Source: Fragilaria radians
Lineage: Eukaryota > Bacillariophyta > Fragilariophyceae > Fragilariales > Fragilariaceae
Reading direction: 5' to 3'
DNA: 64,000 nt
Assembly: GCA_900642245.1 (NCBI GenBank)
Contig: CAAAJI010000019.1
Location: 1-64,000, forward strand
Below, one piece after another: positions 11,067 to 22,435 of this stretch. Position numbers and translations under genes: made by a program. The notes beneath the pieces were generated by a model. It ran no database searches. It had not been told where the DNA came from and worked only from the letters and a program-made list of their open reading frames with translations. Position 1 is the first letter of the stretch. Each line of letters starts with the position of its first letter.

Positions 11067-14000
11067 ATGCCGGAGACTACTATTAGCGTTGCTGGCGAAT
11101 CAGTTGATAATGGCATTTTTGAGATAGGAGTGGATAAGAGTTCAATCCGAGCGATGCGTAAGACTAGCGTAGTTGACAAATCAGTTGACAAATCAGTTGA
11201 CAAATCAGTTGACAATGGCAGCTTTGAAATAGGATTTGATTCTGTAACACAGAGAACCGAAAAAACAAATCTTAGCAATTGGTTCTATGCTACATGTTTA
11301 CATTCCAAAATGACGTTACGAAATCAATTGCTCCTCTCCTTTGGGCTACTCACTGCCTTGAGTCTCGTCATATTCGTGACTGCTACGACGTTAACTTTAA
11401 TTCTTTGTGGAAATACAGTAAAGAGCCTCTCGAATATTGAATTGGAGGATCGAACGATAAAAAAGATGGTATTGCTGTCGAAAGTTCTGGCTGAAAGTGT
11501 TACGTCTTCTTTAGATCATATTTCTGGATTTCCTGCAATTTTAGTAGAGGTAACAAGAGAGCGCTTCGTGGGATATCCAGACCATCCTGGTTACGAAGTG
11601 GATGCGCTTGTTCCTTTTCCTGACATGATAACTGGAAAAAACAAGTATCCAATCACGGCTGATTCACTGCTGTCATTGGATTGGGAATCCCATCCTTCTG
11701 GCGATCGCTTTCATCAAGACATATTCGACCGAGCAGACTGGTCACAGTATGAAGGAAATGTAACTGGAAGTGCGGTCATTCGATTTCAAGGTGCATGTTC
11801 TCCCCTTGCCACAAGTCCGTTAAGTGTTGGATATCTGCCCAACTGTACAGCTGCTAATAATAATATCTCTTCGGGGGGAATAATCTTCCCCACACTCACT
11901 TTTCAGTCGATTCATAAAAAGGCATCTGATTATGCGACTCCCGTACTAAAGCCCCTATTTGAGGCTGCCATAACTGCTAGCCGAATTGGTCTCTTCTTTG
12001 CAAACTCTGGTGCAGGTGCAGTCGTAACTTACCCTGCGGTCGCTGTAAACAACTCAATTGCCTACATTTCTCAAGGATGCGACTGGCTTCTTGATTCGCA
12101 TCCTCTTGTGCCAAATAGGACAATCGGCACACAGCAAATGGTTGATCGATGTCACAAACTTGGTGAATCGAAAGGAAGCGGACTGTACAACCCTTTGGAA
12201 AGACCTTGGTGTTCGCAGCAAGCCTTGAATCCGTTCAAAGCTCATGTATTTGGCCCTTACAAAGATGTCTTCAGTTCTGGTCGATTCGTTCTGACATTCG
12301 GTAAAGCCGTGTATGATAAAGTCACAAATGAATTGATTGCCTGTACCCTATTGGACTTCCCTGTTCAAGCGTTTGCACGCGATTTCGATAAACTTAAGAC
12401 ATCAGATTCAGCAGAGGTATTGCTAATAAGATGGAGTGACGATTCCTTGGTAGTAAGTTCACGATGGAGCGAGTTATCTTCAATGTCTAATGATGACATT
12501 ATTGCCTCTGAAGAAGAAAAGGCAATAATAGAGACGCTAAAAAGTCGCTTTATGCAAGTGTATCATGAAACTTCGAATGATGCTCCGCGTCAGTATATCA
12601 AATTGTTCGATGACAGCGCCTTTATTCTTAGTCCTCTGCCACCTCCCCCCTTGGATTATGACCCAAATTACACTCCCGAGTTTGCCATTCTCCTTAAACG
12701 GGCGGCGTCCGAAGTGTTTGCTGAGATAAAGTCATTAAATATTGCTGTCAATGACAGAGTATCATCCATGGTCAGAACCATACTACTCTCTGTTCTTATT
12801 TGTGCCATTGTCATCTTCCTGTGCATCACAGTAGTTACTCGGTATTTAACAAGGCCGCTGCAATGGATAAATTACATCAGCCAACAAATTTTTGAGAATA
12901 TGGGTTCTAATGGAGGTAAGATATCCTCGGAGATCCCGTTTAGTATCTGGCCAGAGAAGACAGAGATTTCTTCTCTTGTCAGTGAATTCCGATTGGTAAT
13001 AAAGGACTTCTCAGGTCAGGGGATAGCAAAACTTGACACTCAAAGGGGAATCGAAGTCAAAAACCACTTCGATATCACTTCCGCTTTCCTTTTCCTATAT
13101 CAAAAGCGCTTTGATTATGGTAAGCTGTTTCGATATGACAATGATGACACTATGAGGGTTGATAGGAAATACGAAGATACTTCCGAATCAGGAAGAATTC
13201 ATTGGGGACCAGTTTATAAATCCTATGATATTGTTTCAACCCAGTCGACACTTTCTTATCAAGATCCACAAAGTATGAAAGATTTCAAAGTCTTTTCCTC
13301 CCCTCTCTTTTGGTGGATTCTGGCTGCAATTGCGTTACCGTTGCTCCTTGCGATACTTGCGATCTCCATGTATGTGGCTTTCACGATTTACAACGAATTT
13401 CCCAAGTTCATTGCCTCGGTGGAAGAGGCTTTCGTTAATTTTGAACAACATTCATCTACTGTTCTTCTCAAAGCCAAGGCAAAATTTGCTTCTATGGTCA
13501 TAGCTTCAGCGGCACGAGACATTCATTTATTGAGCAGGGTTTCGAGTTGGTTATTCTTTGGGGCAATCAATAACACGAATGTGTTTACGAAAATGGTTAC
13601 AGCAGCAGAAGAATGTAAAGAGGACTTTTACTTTGCTAATACTTGTCCATATCTTCTGAACAGAACTAACTCCCCCTGTGATTGTAAATGGCAAAGCGCT
13701 AAAGGAGTATCGCTTTATCTGTCATGCTTTAACTTCTCTCATGAAATCCGAAACTTGCAAAATTTATGGTGGTTCAGTTCCAAACAAGACGCTTGGCTCA
13801 ATGGCGATATTAACTTTACAACGTTTCCAAATGTCTCAAATTCACCTCAAAACACATTATGGTGGGATGATTGGAAAAGCCTACCCGGCGTGAATGACTC
13901 TAGCTCTGAGGGAACAATGTACGATATGCTAAGGAAAATCTCAAGCCAATCTATGGTCCAGATTCCATTACATAATTACAATGCTGGAGGAGGACCTGCA

Positions 14001-16046
14001 GAGACCGTAAGTTACACTTCGTTGGATTCTAATGGCCTACATTCAGGATACACTGGATGTGCACACGCGTATCCCTTTGCCTCTCAATTCACCAACGACG
14101 TAATTGCTGCTGAATTAAATCCAACTCTCTGTCCAGTTGGAAAATTTGGATACGATCCACGATGCCGACCCTGGTACGCGAATGCGAAACGCCAGCACAT
14201 GGAGAGGAGAGATCCACTACATGTAACACCCCCATATCTCTATGCAGATAGCACTTCCATAGGGCAGACTTTTGTTCTACCGATCGAGAATGAAGCGACG
14301 TACATGGGTCAAGTTTCTGTTGACTATTCAATATCATCCATTTTGAAATCATTATCTCAAAACGAAACTCTTCTTTCAAATGGAAGCTTCCCTGTTTTGA
14401 TTTCGATTGGAGAATTTAATTCAGGTTCGGAAACTGTCGTCGCTCCCAATTTTGATCTTAAAAGCACGCTTCTATCTGGTAAAATGTTTGCTGTTGATCA
14501 GTTCTTGCTACCCTTTGACAAATGCGACGACGTAGTTAAAACGGGCTGCCAAAATCTGTTGGACTTTCAACTTACGATGAAAGACATGAGAGCAGGAAAC
14601 TCAGGGACAACCTCTTTTGTTAGGACAAACGAAAAGGGTGACGCAGACTCAGTCTTCTGGACCTATGCCCCTATCCAGATTCAAAGTTTTCGTCATGTGA
14701 ACAATTCGGATTATCACTTAGGAGTAAATCAATATACATCTCCTTTTTTCTCCATCGGTTTCGCATTGCCCTTGACTAAGTTACATGAAGCTCATGAGGT
14801 TGTACAAAAGAAGATGGAGCACTTTTTGCTAATTGCAACCATAATCCTTGTGCTTATTATTGCAATGGTCATTTGTTCCTTTTCCTTCATTTGTACCAAA
14901 ATTGCATCATCGATTGTTTTCCGATTTGTAAGACTTCTGAGATTCATCAAATTAATCAATAGCAGTGCTTCGCTGGAGGATTCTGCTGAAATTCAAGGTG
15001 GATCAAAGGATTTGACGATTGTACTTGACACCTTAGAACATCTACGGACAATTTTGCTTTTAGGGAACACAGCCCTCTTTTCTGGTGACATAAAAGCAGC
15101 TTATATCACGACGAAAAATGCCTTAAATCTATTTACTCAACTCGAAAACAAAAAGGCAATCGGAATATCCAACAATAACCTCGGGAATACGATGCTTTCC
15201 TTGTATCGGACTTTAAAGTCAAATAAGCTGTCAACGATTTGCGGATTGTCAGTCGAAGAGATCATATCACACGGAGAAGCCTATTATAAAAGCGCCATTG
15301 ATCAGGGAGAAATAGCTTTGACAGAGATAAACAATAATGAGGGGTGGTCTACAAACTACCTCATCTTCATGCAGCAGCTCTCAAATCGATATTTCAACCG
15401 TGCCATATTTCTTTTTACTGTAAAATCTGATCACCCTGAACCGTCGCATGCTGAAAGCCAAGCATACACCGATCTTTCAACAGCAAAAGATATGGATCGT
15501 GAAGTTGTGGATAATGGGGATCATCATGGCTTCAAAGGTGATAGGGACTTATATTTTGACTTACTGCTTGGACGCATTAAAGGAATGCATCAATTGATAT
15601 CTATGGGATTCGAAGATGCGTGGAATGTGGATGAACTTATCGATGATGCGCGTAACGAACTTCTTCGAGGTCTTCGGGAAGCTGGGTGTGGTCTGTTTAA
15701 TGAGATTGAGCCGGCGGGACAGATACAACGGTTAGACACGGTATTAATTCAAAAATACCTCCTTGACGATGACCTTGAGAAAGCAGCACTGGTTGGAATT
15801 CGAATGCTTATCGAAGATGATTACTTCCTTGCAGAAGCTGCAACATGGGCAATGAAAGGAGTCATGGCCTATATTTTGAAATTCAATCACGATGAAATTT
15901 CGAATGAAGAGAAATCTAACTTACTTTCTCAGCTCACTAATCAAGAACGCAATATCAAGGAGACTATAGACTTGCTTACAATATTACCTGGGGTGAAAAA
16001 TGACAAGGAAACTTATTATTATCAAGTGTGCATGGAGACTTTTTGA
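11067..16046 (+). CDS. Double-Cache, four-TM receptor with TPR tail (copy B)
   Basis: This 1659-residue paralogue of the protein at 2480-7333 has the same plan. TM segments lie near 88-114, 569-594, 747-772 and 1252-1278. Two extracellular Cache modules carry YNPLERPWC near 374 and YDPRCRPWY near 1029. A HAMP-like linker (RYLTRPLQW) follows TM2. A TPR-like cytosolic tail starts near 1330 (GNTALFSGDIKAAY). The C-terminal 300 residues are highly conserved with copy A, for example the shared ISNNNLGNTMLS and NRYFNRAIFLFTVK, which points to a constrained output surface. The N-terminus is about 30 residues longer than in copy A and contains a VDKS tandem repeat. The head-to-head arrangement suggests an inverted duplication followed by divergence. 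It is probably a surface or endomembrane sensor; the ligand and partner are unknown. Confidence 0.85.
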   Translation: MPETTISVAGESVDNGIFEIGVDKSSIRAMRKTSVVDKSVDKSVDKSVDNGSFEIGFDSVTQRTEKTNLSNWFYATCLHSKMTLRNQLLLSFGLLTALSLVIFVTATTLTLILCGNTVKSLSNIELEDRTIKKMVLLSKVLAESVTSSLDHISGFPAILVEVTRERFVGYPDHPGYEVDALVPFPDMITGKNKYPITADSLLSLDWESHPSGDRFHQDIFDRADWSQYEGNVTGSAVIRFQGACSPLATSPLSVGYLPNCTAANNNISSGGIIFPTLTFQSIHKKASDYATPVLKPLFEAAITASRIGLFFANSGAGAVVTYPAVAVNNSIAYISQGCDWLLDSHPLVPNRTIGTQQMVDRCHKLGESKGSGLYNPLERPWCSQQALNPFKAHVFGPYKDVFSSGRFVLTFGKAVYDKVTNELIACTLLDFPVQAFARDFDKLKTSDSAEVLLIRWSDDSLVVSSRWSELSSMSNDDIIASEEEKAIIETLKSRFMQVYHETSNDAPRQYIKLFDDSAFILSPLPPPPLDYDPNYTPEFAILLKRAASEVFAEIKSLNIAVNDRVSSMVRTILLSVLICAIVIFLCITVVTRYLTRPLQWINYISQQIFENMGSNGGKISSEIPFSIWPEKTEISSLVSEFRLVIKDFSGQGIAKLDTQRGIEVKNHFDITSAFLFLYQKRFDYGKLFRYDNDDTMRVDRKYEDTSESGRIHWGPVYKSYDIVSTQSTLSYQDPQSMKDFKVFSSPLFWWILAAIALPLLLAILAISMYVAFTIYNEFPKFIASVEEAFVNFEQHSSTVLLKAKAKFASMVIASAARDIHLLSRVSSWLFFGAINNTNVFTKMVTAAEECKEDFYFANTCPYLLNRTNSPCDCKWQSAKGVSLYLSCFNFSHEIRNLQNLWWFSSKQDAWLNGDINFTTFPNVSNSPQNTLWWDDWKSLPGVNDSSSEGTMYDMLRKISSQSMVQIPLHNYNAGGGPAETVSYTSLDSNGLHSGYTGCAHAYPFASQFTNDVIAAELNPTLCPVGKFGYDPRCRPWYANAKRQHMERRDPLHVTPPYLYADSTSIGQTFVLPIENEATYMGQVSVDYSISSILKSLSQNETLLSNGSFPVLISIGEFNSGSETVVAPNFDLKSTLLSGKMFAVDQFLLPFDKCDDVVKTGCQNLLDFQLTMKDMRAGNSGTTSFVRTNEKGDADSVFWTYAPIQIQSFRHVNNSDYHLGVNQYTSPFFSIGFALPLTKLHEAHEVVQKKMEHFLLIATIILVLIIAMVICSFSFICTKIASSIVFRFVRLLRFIKLINSSASLEDSAEIQGGSKDLTIVLDTLEHLRTILLLGNTALFSGDIKAAYITTKNALNLFTQLENKKAIGISNNNLGNTMLSLYRTLKSNKLSTICGLSVEEIISHGEAYYKSAIDQGEIALTEINNNEGWSTNYLIFMQQLSNRYFNRAIFLFTVKSDHPEPSHAESQAYTDLSTAKDMDREVVDNGDHHGFKGDRDLYFDLLLGRIKGMHQLISMGFEDAWNVDELIDDARNELLRGLREAGCGLFNEIEPAGQIQRLDTVLIQKYLLDDDLEKAALVGIRMLIEDDYFLAEAATWAMKGVMAYILKFNHDEISNEEKSNLLSQLTNQERNIKETIDLLTILPGVKNDKETYYYQVCMETF
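11171..11215 (+). repeat. 12-bp tandem repeat in receptor B N-terminus
   Basis: The unit AGTTGACAAATC is repeated three times exactly plus a 9-base partial copy, in frame, coding for VDKS repeats. It sits inside a longer imperfect direct repeat: SVDNGIFEIG (from about 11100) and SVDNGSFEIG (from about 11205). The expansion is absent from copy A, so it arose after the duplication or was lost in A. Confidence 0.9.
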
Positions 16047-17229
16047 TTTTTTTCAGCGTGTTTACTCCTCAATTGACTGTCATCGTGGATCCAGAGTCTG
16101 CAGATTGACTTTCAATTTCAAAGACAGGAGAGATCGGATCGTAATAACGGAGCATATTAATGAAGGTAAAATTTATCATGCTTCTACCATATGCAGTAAA
16201 CTTCTTTTTCTTCTTTTCGACATATGTATTTAGTACTTTATGTTGATCCTATTGTTTCGATTCCTGCTTGCAAGCCGAAAATTCAATGGAACCGTTTGAT
16301 AATTAGGGACCCTTTCTACATTGAGGATTCATTCAAAACTGAAAAAATTGTGATCTATGCTTGCTGATAATGCAGTCAATGTAATCCTCTGAGCAGGAAT
16401 GCCAACTGGACACCAAATCAATACATCGTTGTTGTTTTGCGATGATATGCCTGCATCCTTGATGCAAAAAATCCATTATACATTCAACATTCACTAGAAT
16501 TGAGGCATAATAAAAACGATTTATTGATGAATGCTTTTTCAATGGAGATCAATGATCCAGCAAAATATCAAGCTCCATGTGCCAAATTGTGATCAAGAAT
16601 GCTTAATGTTAATTTTATCTTTGGGATTATTTCGCATTCGAGAAATTTCGAACGCAAAAAAAGCATTCACCAAAACAGGACGTGGGATAATATTTGTAAT
16701 ACTCTGTAGTTATTGCAACAATGTGCACTATCCTGGCGCCATTGGCACTTCTTGCAAACAGGACAGTCGAATACTAAAGCATCAAGAAAAGTAAATATCA
16801 CACGATCGGTTGGACAAGGGAATCACAAGATTCCTATATTCCTTACTGCCACTTAAAATTATTTGATACTCGGGACATGATGGTTGCTCCCAATTTTCTA
16901 ATATGTAATTGGTGACCAAGGGCGCTTTGCCTGATAGGAACAATAGCAGAAAATAGCGGACGTTTTACGTAATTTATTTTTCTACGGAGGGCTAATTCCT
17001 ATAACTTTATATCGTTGACTGTACTCATTCTTGAAACAACACACTAGCACAGGCCACACGAAGACATATATCCACTGAAACTACATACGAAATCCAAAGT
17101 GACGTAGCATTATTGTATTTTGTTACACAATCCAAGTTTTCCATTTTACCCCTTTCTCCATTCCATTGCCTCCATTCAATCCCGAATCCATTCCACACGT
17201 GAGCCAATACGCACGCACCGACCAGTCCT
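16047..17229. other. Intergenic stretch between receptor B and NOT4
   Basis: The 3' end of the receptor gene faces the 3' end of the NOT4 gene here. Short frames are present but none has a recognisable motif. I see no RNA gene. Confidence 0.4.
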
Positions 17230-19926
17230 TCACCAAATCGTGTCTCGCATTTGTTGCTGTTGCTGTTGTTGTTTATTTGTTTGCCCAGATACATTCATCA
17301 TTCCACCCGAAGAAGGGACACTTTCTCCTCCTATACCACATCCGTTATTCCAATTCATTCCCATGCCCATAACATTGTTGGAAGTCCAACCACCATCCAC
17401 CCTAGATTGACCCAATCCGCTTGTAATGTGCACACCAGGAAGAAGGCTTTGCAACAGTGCAATGTCACTTTGAGTGTTCGTATTGTTACTGCTGGCAGAG
17501 TTGGGACCAATAGCAGCATTCGCGGAACGATTGTTATTCGCAATACCCATCCCTCTGACAGAAGAAGAGGGAGCAGCGGAACCAACGCCTCGACGACGAG
17601 CAGCGGCAGCTGCTGCTGAGATGTTGCTGGATCCAATTGGACCAATGGCTCCAGGATTCCTATTTTGTCCTACAAAGCCTGAAGACCTGATGTTGGAGGC
17701 GCCACCAATGTTAACTCCAATGGGTAAATTAGCGGCCGATTGAGTACTCTGGAAAAAGGGGTTTGCACTCTCCATTCCCGCAAGTGATCCGTGATTTATA
17801 CTCAACATAGAAGCAAGTGTCGAACTAGCACTGCCATCAAGAGGGATAGTGCTACTACCGTATCCAATTGTGGCCCCACCAATAGAATCACCGCCGATGG
17901 AAGAATTGAACGTTCCTGCGGAAAATAGGGATCGACCGATTGCACCGGCATTGGAGGTAAGAGTAGTATCTTGACTATTTGATACCATGGAAAAACTCGG
18001 GACTTCTGAGCTTTTCGTACCAGTAGGTTTCCAATGACTTCCAATAACGGATTTAGAATTGTTCATTGTATCTCCCGTAAAAACTTCGCCTCCCAAGGAA
18101 CTAAGTCGACTGGGAACACATTCGGGACCATAACCAATAATTTCACCTCCTAACAAGGCACTTCGAGATGAATTTCCACTTAGGTTTACTCCACCCACTG
18201 TGGTTGGCGGAAAACAGTTTGTGGCAATGACACTTCCTCCAATGGCATCCTCATCTTTACTCTCTGAATCGCTTCCTCCTGTAGCACCTAGCAGCGAGGA
18301 ATAGGATGACTTCGATTGCAATGCCTGTTGTATGGTTTTGGTTTTGCCTGTGACAACGCTATTACTGACGCTTCGCGGTTTTAGGGGCGTGAGAGGTGTC
18401 AATGTAGTTGTTCGAGATGGTGTCAGTGTGGAAGTTTCCGAGACAAGCATTCCAGCGGCCACCACAGATGCTGCTGTGGTGGTAGCCGCCGCCGCTGTCG
18501 AGGTTGATGTGTTGACGGTGCCGCCAGTGCCAATTCCAACAATCATGGACTTCGAACGTAAAGAAGACGATGAAGATGGAAAAGAGTCCGGTAAAGAATT
18601 GGAGCGAGCAAGTCCCGATGCAAATGACGATTGAACTCGAGCAGCGGCGGCGGCAGCAGCAGCAGCGGATGTCGAGTTGCTTGCTGATGATAGGATAGAT
18701 GTTTTAGGGGTTTCATCGTATGTTGGAGGCGGGAAAATGGGATTCGCAGATACTTTCCCACTTCCGGAGGGCCCTCCACCACCGACTTTTCTCCGAGCCC
18801 CTGGTATGTTCTGGCGCTCAATGACGTCTCTACCTGAAGTAACATAACCAGCTTGAATTTCTTGTTTGGTGAAGGTATCTTCCTTCTCTCCCATAGTATG
18901 AAGATAAGTGCAATCGGGGTTGTTACAACGAACGTTCTTGATGAAAGCAGAACAGTACTTGGAGGTACCGTAGGATGCTCGAATGTTGCGTCCATCTAAA
19001 TAAAAACCATCCAGAGCAAGAATACAAGCAAGGGAATCTTCCTGTTTTATTGAAGTTGGATGTTATGCATTAATAAGCAAAGTTTACGGTAGTAAGGATG
19101 ATTCAACGAAGCTTACCTTATGACAAAAAGTAACATAGGCACTTGCGGAAGGTCGTCTTGCATCTCCAGCAGGTGGATGATTCCGATTGAGAACAATTTT
19201 TTGTATTTTCCCATATTGACCAAAGTATTCTGGTTTACGTAATACTTCCTCTGATTGGGGAGGAAGTCCTACGGCATAAACCAAATTACGTCGGATTACT
19301 CTCATATTAGCAAGGGATGTTCTATCTTCTCCAGAATGATTTGAAGCGCTGGCAAGTGAAGATGAATTAGGAATGACGTTATGGTTGCCTGTATGGTTGA
19401 CGGAGGAAGCATGCAAGCTATGTACGTTGCTATTAGCATAGTTTGGAAGCATGATATTGTGGTGATAATTTGCGTTTCCTTGATTTCCTGAATTTGTATT
19501 GTTGGAGAAGGGCTGCTGATGGGTGTTGTTGCTATTATTGAGATGAATCATAGAAGAAGACATCGAAGAATTCATATTGGATGTTGGATGAAACAAGTGT
19601 AGATGCTGTTGTTGTTGCTGTTGTTGTTGTAATTGCTGCTGCTGCTGTTGATTCATCTTTTTCTCCATGGCTGCCTTTTCTCGATTTGCTCGTAATACTT
19701 CTTCAACATCTACTGCCGAAAATTCATGAGGATCGTCTCCATAAGGAGTCCGACATGCTGGACATGTCCCTGATTCACTTTCACGTATACGGTGCCAGCA
19801 CCACATACAAACTTGATATCCACATTTACAGGGATAAAAATTTCTATCCGAAATATCCAATTCTTCGCAACAAAGAGGGCAGAGAAAATCAGAATCTTCC
19901 ATGATGATAGTATGAAATTGAATCAA
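17230..19926 (-). CDS. NOT4: CNOT4/NOT4 E3 ubiquitin ligase (RING, RRM, C3H finger)
   Basis: There are two exons, 19926-19117 and 19041-17230, joined across a 75-bp GT-AG intron (19116-19042) in phase 0. They give about 873 residues. The N-terminus has a C4C4 RING beginning CPLCCEELD (first Cys about residue 16) and ending CPACRTPY, the Not4 type. A poly-Gln run follows. An RRM lies at about 214-300 (NLVYAVGLP ... ASAYVTF). Directly after it is a CCCH finger (C300, C309, C314, H318), which is created only by splicing and so confirms the intron. The remaining 550 residues are low-complexity Ser, Ala, Gly and Asn. Not4 is the ubiquitin ligase of the CCR4-NOT complex and acts in translational quality control and mRNA decay. 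The shorter start at Met9 (MEDSDFLCPLC) is equally plausible. Confidence 0.93.
19042..19116 (-). other. Intron of NOT4
   Basis: The donor on the minus strand reads AAG|GTAAGC and the acceptor reads AAAACAG|GAAG. Removal restores the RRM and the CCCH zinc finger in one frame. Confidence 0.9.
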
Positions 19927-22435
19927 GAGATTATAGATAGATGGATATTCTAGTCAAAAGCAAGCTTATGAGAAAGTGCTACAAAGAGAGCGAGAGAGAG
20001 AGTTAGCAAACACACAAGAATCCAAATCCAAAAACAGCAACGTGGTTTGTCTTCCACCCACCCAAAAAAGGAAAAGTTACCGTATACAAAAACCTCGTCC
20101 GTATGTTTTGTTAGTGACGCTACACTACGAGACCCTATCCTACTACAATGCCAATTCCGTTGGTTTCTCCGACCTCTATAGAAAAATCCGTCAACCAAAA
20201 AATTAAAAAACTTGGATGGTAACTAGTAACAATAGTATTTTGGTGAGAGTAAAGTTGGGGCAAATCGGGGAAAAAACTGAGTGGTTGTGAATCGTTGTAC
20301 CTAATCTTCTCTACACACGTATGTTCGATACCTCAAGTTCTTAACATTTTGTTCCACCTGGAATTTGGATACAACCCAGACAAACAAACAAAAAAACCGG
20401 GCGAAACGGAATTCAGATCTCGAACATGATTTGTCATCATGCATTGACAGATTAGTAATACCTTAATAGCGTTGTCTTGCATCTTATTCACGAAACCATG
20501 GGTCCTACCCTAAACCAATTTTCATGGAGGGATGGATTTATTGGATGATTTGGAAATTTTCCACCAAACGCAAAACATATAAAACATCTATTCTTATTAA
20601 GAGAATATCAACGATGAAAAGGATTTGCAATGCCAATTTGTTGACAACATTGATGATTGTTATCATGTTGATATGTAATATTCTTCAGAAGGGTAAGGAG
20701 TTTTCTCTTTGTTGACTGACTGCCAACATTTCAAATATGAATAAGGTTTTTAAGCCTACAGTTCTCTGCACCCGCGTATGTCAACTACACAATTGTTCCA
20801 CTACATGAAAATTCCAAAATGAGACTCTGGTATAGTGATATATCAGCAATAGATATAAACTTTACTACACAAAGAAAAAAATGCGTTCTTAGTCTCCCTA
20901 GCTCACTCTCTGGAGACGCCAGATAATGACCTTTTCATTTGCCTGGTTCCTCTTACATTATCCCTATAATTTCTTAGGAAGCAATAACCTTCCTCCTCCT
21001 TTAATAGTATGAACATGAGTTGCCCAGTTTGTAGAATGGTATTGCTGACAACGTCCTTGCATTCTGAATAAAGCCTACAGGAATACTCAAGGAGAGCCAG
21101 TATGTCAGCTAGATAAATAACAACAAACGATCGAGATAGTTGATGAAAGCTCATTGACTAGCATGTCAGGGTGGTTAAATTAGTAGAGTAAAAGGGAAAA
21201 AAACTTCTCTCGGCCGGAGTAAATGATGCTGAACGTAGAGCAGTAGAATCATTTCAATCTTCCCTTGGTGTCAAGCATCATCTAAAATTCACCTTTACTA
21301 CACGCGTCTAAAACTTAAAGGCCAGAGGTTGCAGCTCGAATTAAAAAAGGGATATTTCAGTTTTCACAATACAATACTACCCTTTCATTGGAATATTGTA
21401 GTGGCTAAAAGCTACAATGATAATTGAATTGTGGGTTCCACTCCCACACTTTTATAGAGAAATATCCTCAGATATCGGATATATGTTGAATGTACTTCTC
21501 AATTGTCTTGACCATGCCTAGCATGTGTCATGTGTGACATGCGTGTATTCTAAATTGGTTAGGAAACAATGTGTGTGAAGCAAGCATTCACTGGATTGCA
21601 GCAAGCAAGGCAACAATGAGTAACTTGCAATATAAACTTTTCATCATGGCTTAACATTCACAGCAAACAACAACTTGATTTTGACGTTCGAACAATAAAA
21701 TGTGTAACTTTATATCCGTATCAGCAGTAAGTGCAATAAGCAACTTGATAAGCAACCACCCACAGCCACAGTATAGCCAACAACATGATCATCCACATTG
21801 ACAACAATAACAACAGTAAATGTAACAACAGTGATTACCAACAAAGTGTTGGAAAGGAATAATCCCATTCTGAATTTCTTTTCACAATTAGATCTGAATG
21901 ATAAATATATATCAAAAGATGGAACACAGATTGAATATTGTGGAAGAACTTTTTTTCAATGTGGAGTTGATCAAAAGTGTAAAGATATAAGATTGACAAT
22001 AAGGAGAAGAGTGTTTTTGTTTGTTGTCCCAAATTGTCATGCCTACACGCATTGTACAAAAAGAAGTATACCAATTAAATGAAAATCTCTCTAACAAGTT
22101 TCCTTGGTGACAGTATCAAGGAATAAAGTTACATAGGATGTTTATTATCCATGGTTCAAATGCAAAAAACCTATGCCTATTTTGTTTTTGGAAAATGTTT
22201 TGGTTCACTAGAAACAATTTTGTTTCGGTCAAGTCCTTCGTTATAAAGCAAGTACAGGAATCATCCATCAACTGTGTAGGGTTGGAGGAATCATTGAATG
22301 TGGTTGTGTGTGATGCGATTGTAGTCAGTGTGATGATGCGACGATACTACAGTACGGGGGGGTATATACCAAAATATGAATTGTAACAATTGGGTACAAA
22401 AAAATTCAATTGATCCATTTTATCGACACACGACA
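19927..22435. other. 2.5-kb divergent intergenic region
   Basis: This region separates the NOT4 gene from the plastid protein gene, so it holds both 5' regions. A GA-rich run lies near 19985-20001. The stretch 21600-21800 is rich in CAA/GCAA-like triplets. A 94-codon frame at 21798-22082 is Lys/Arg/Cys-rich but has no motif I recognise. Nothing else is supportable. Confidence 0.35.

Noticed and set aside
21400..21455. Possible tRNA: GTGGG-TTCCACT-CCCAC looks like a T-arm with a preceding hairpin
   Set aside because: The preceding hairpin has a six- to seven-pair stem with the wrong loop size, no acceptor stem pairs with the bases after the T-arm, and position 57 would be C.
21798..22082. 94-codon frame with several Cys and basic residues
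   Set aside because: It looked briefly like a transposase or zinc-binding piece, but Cys spacing fits no known finger and no second part is present.
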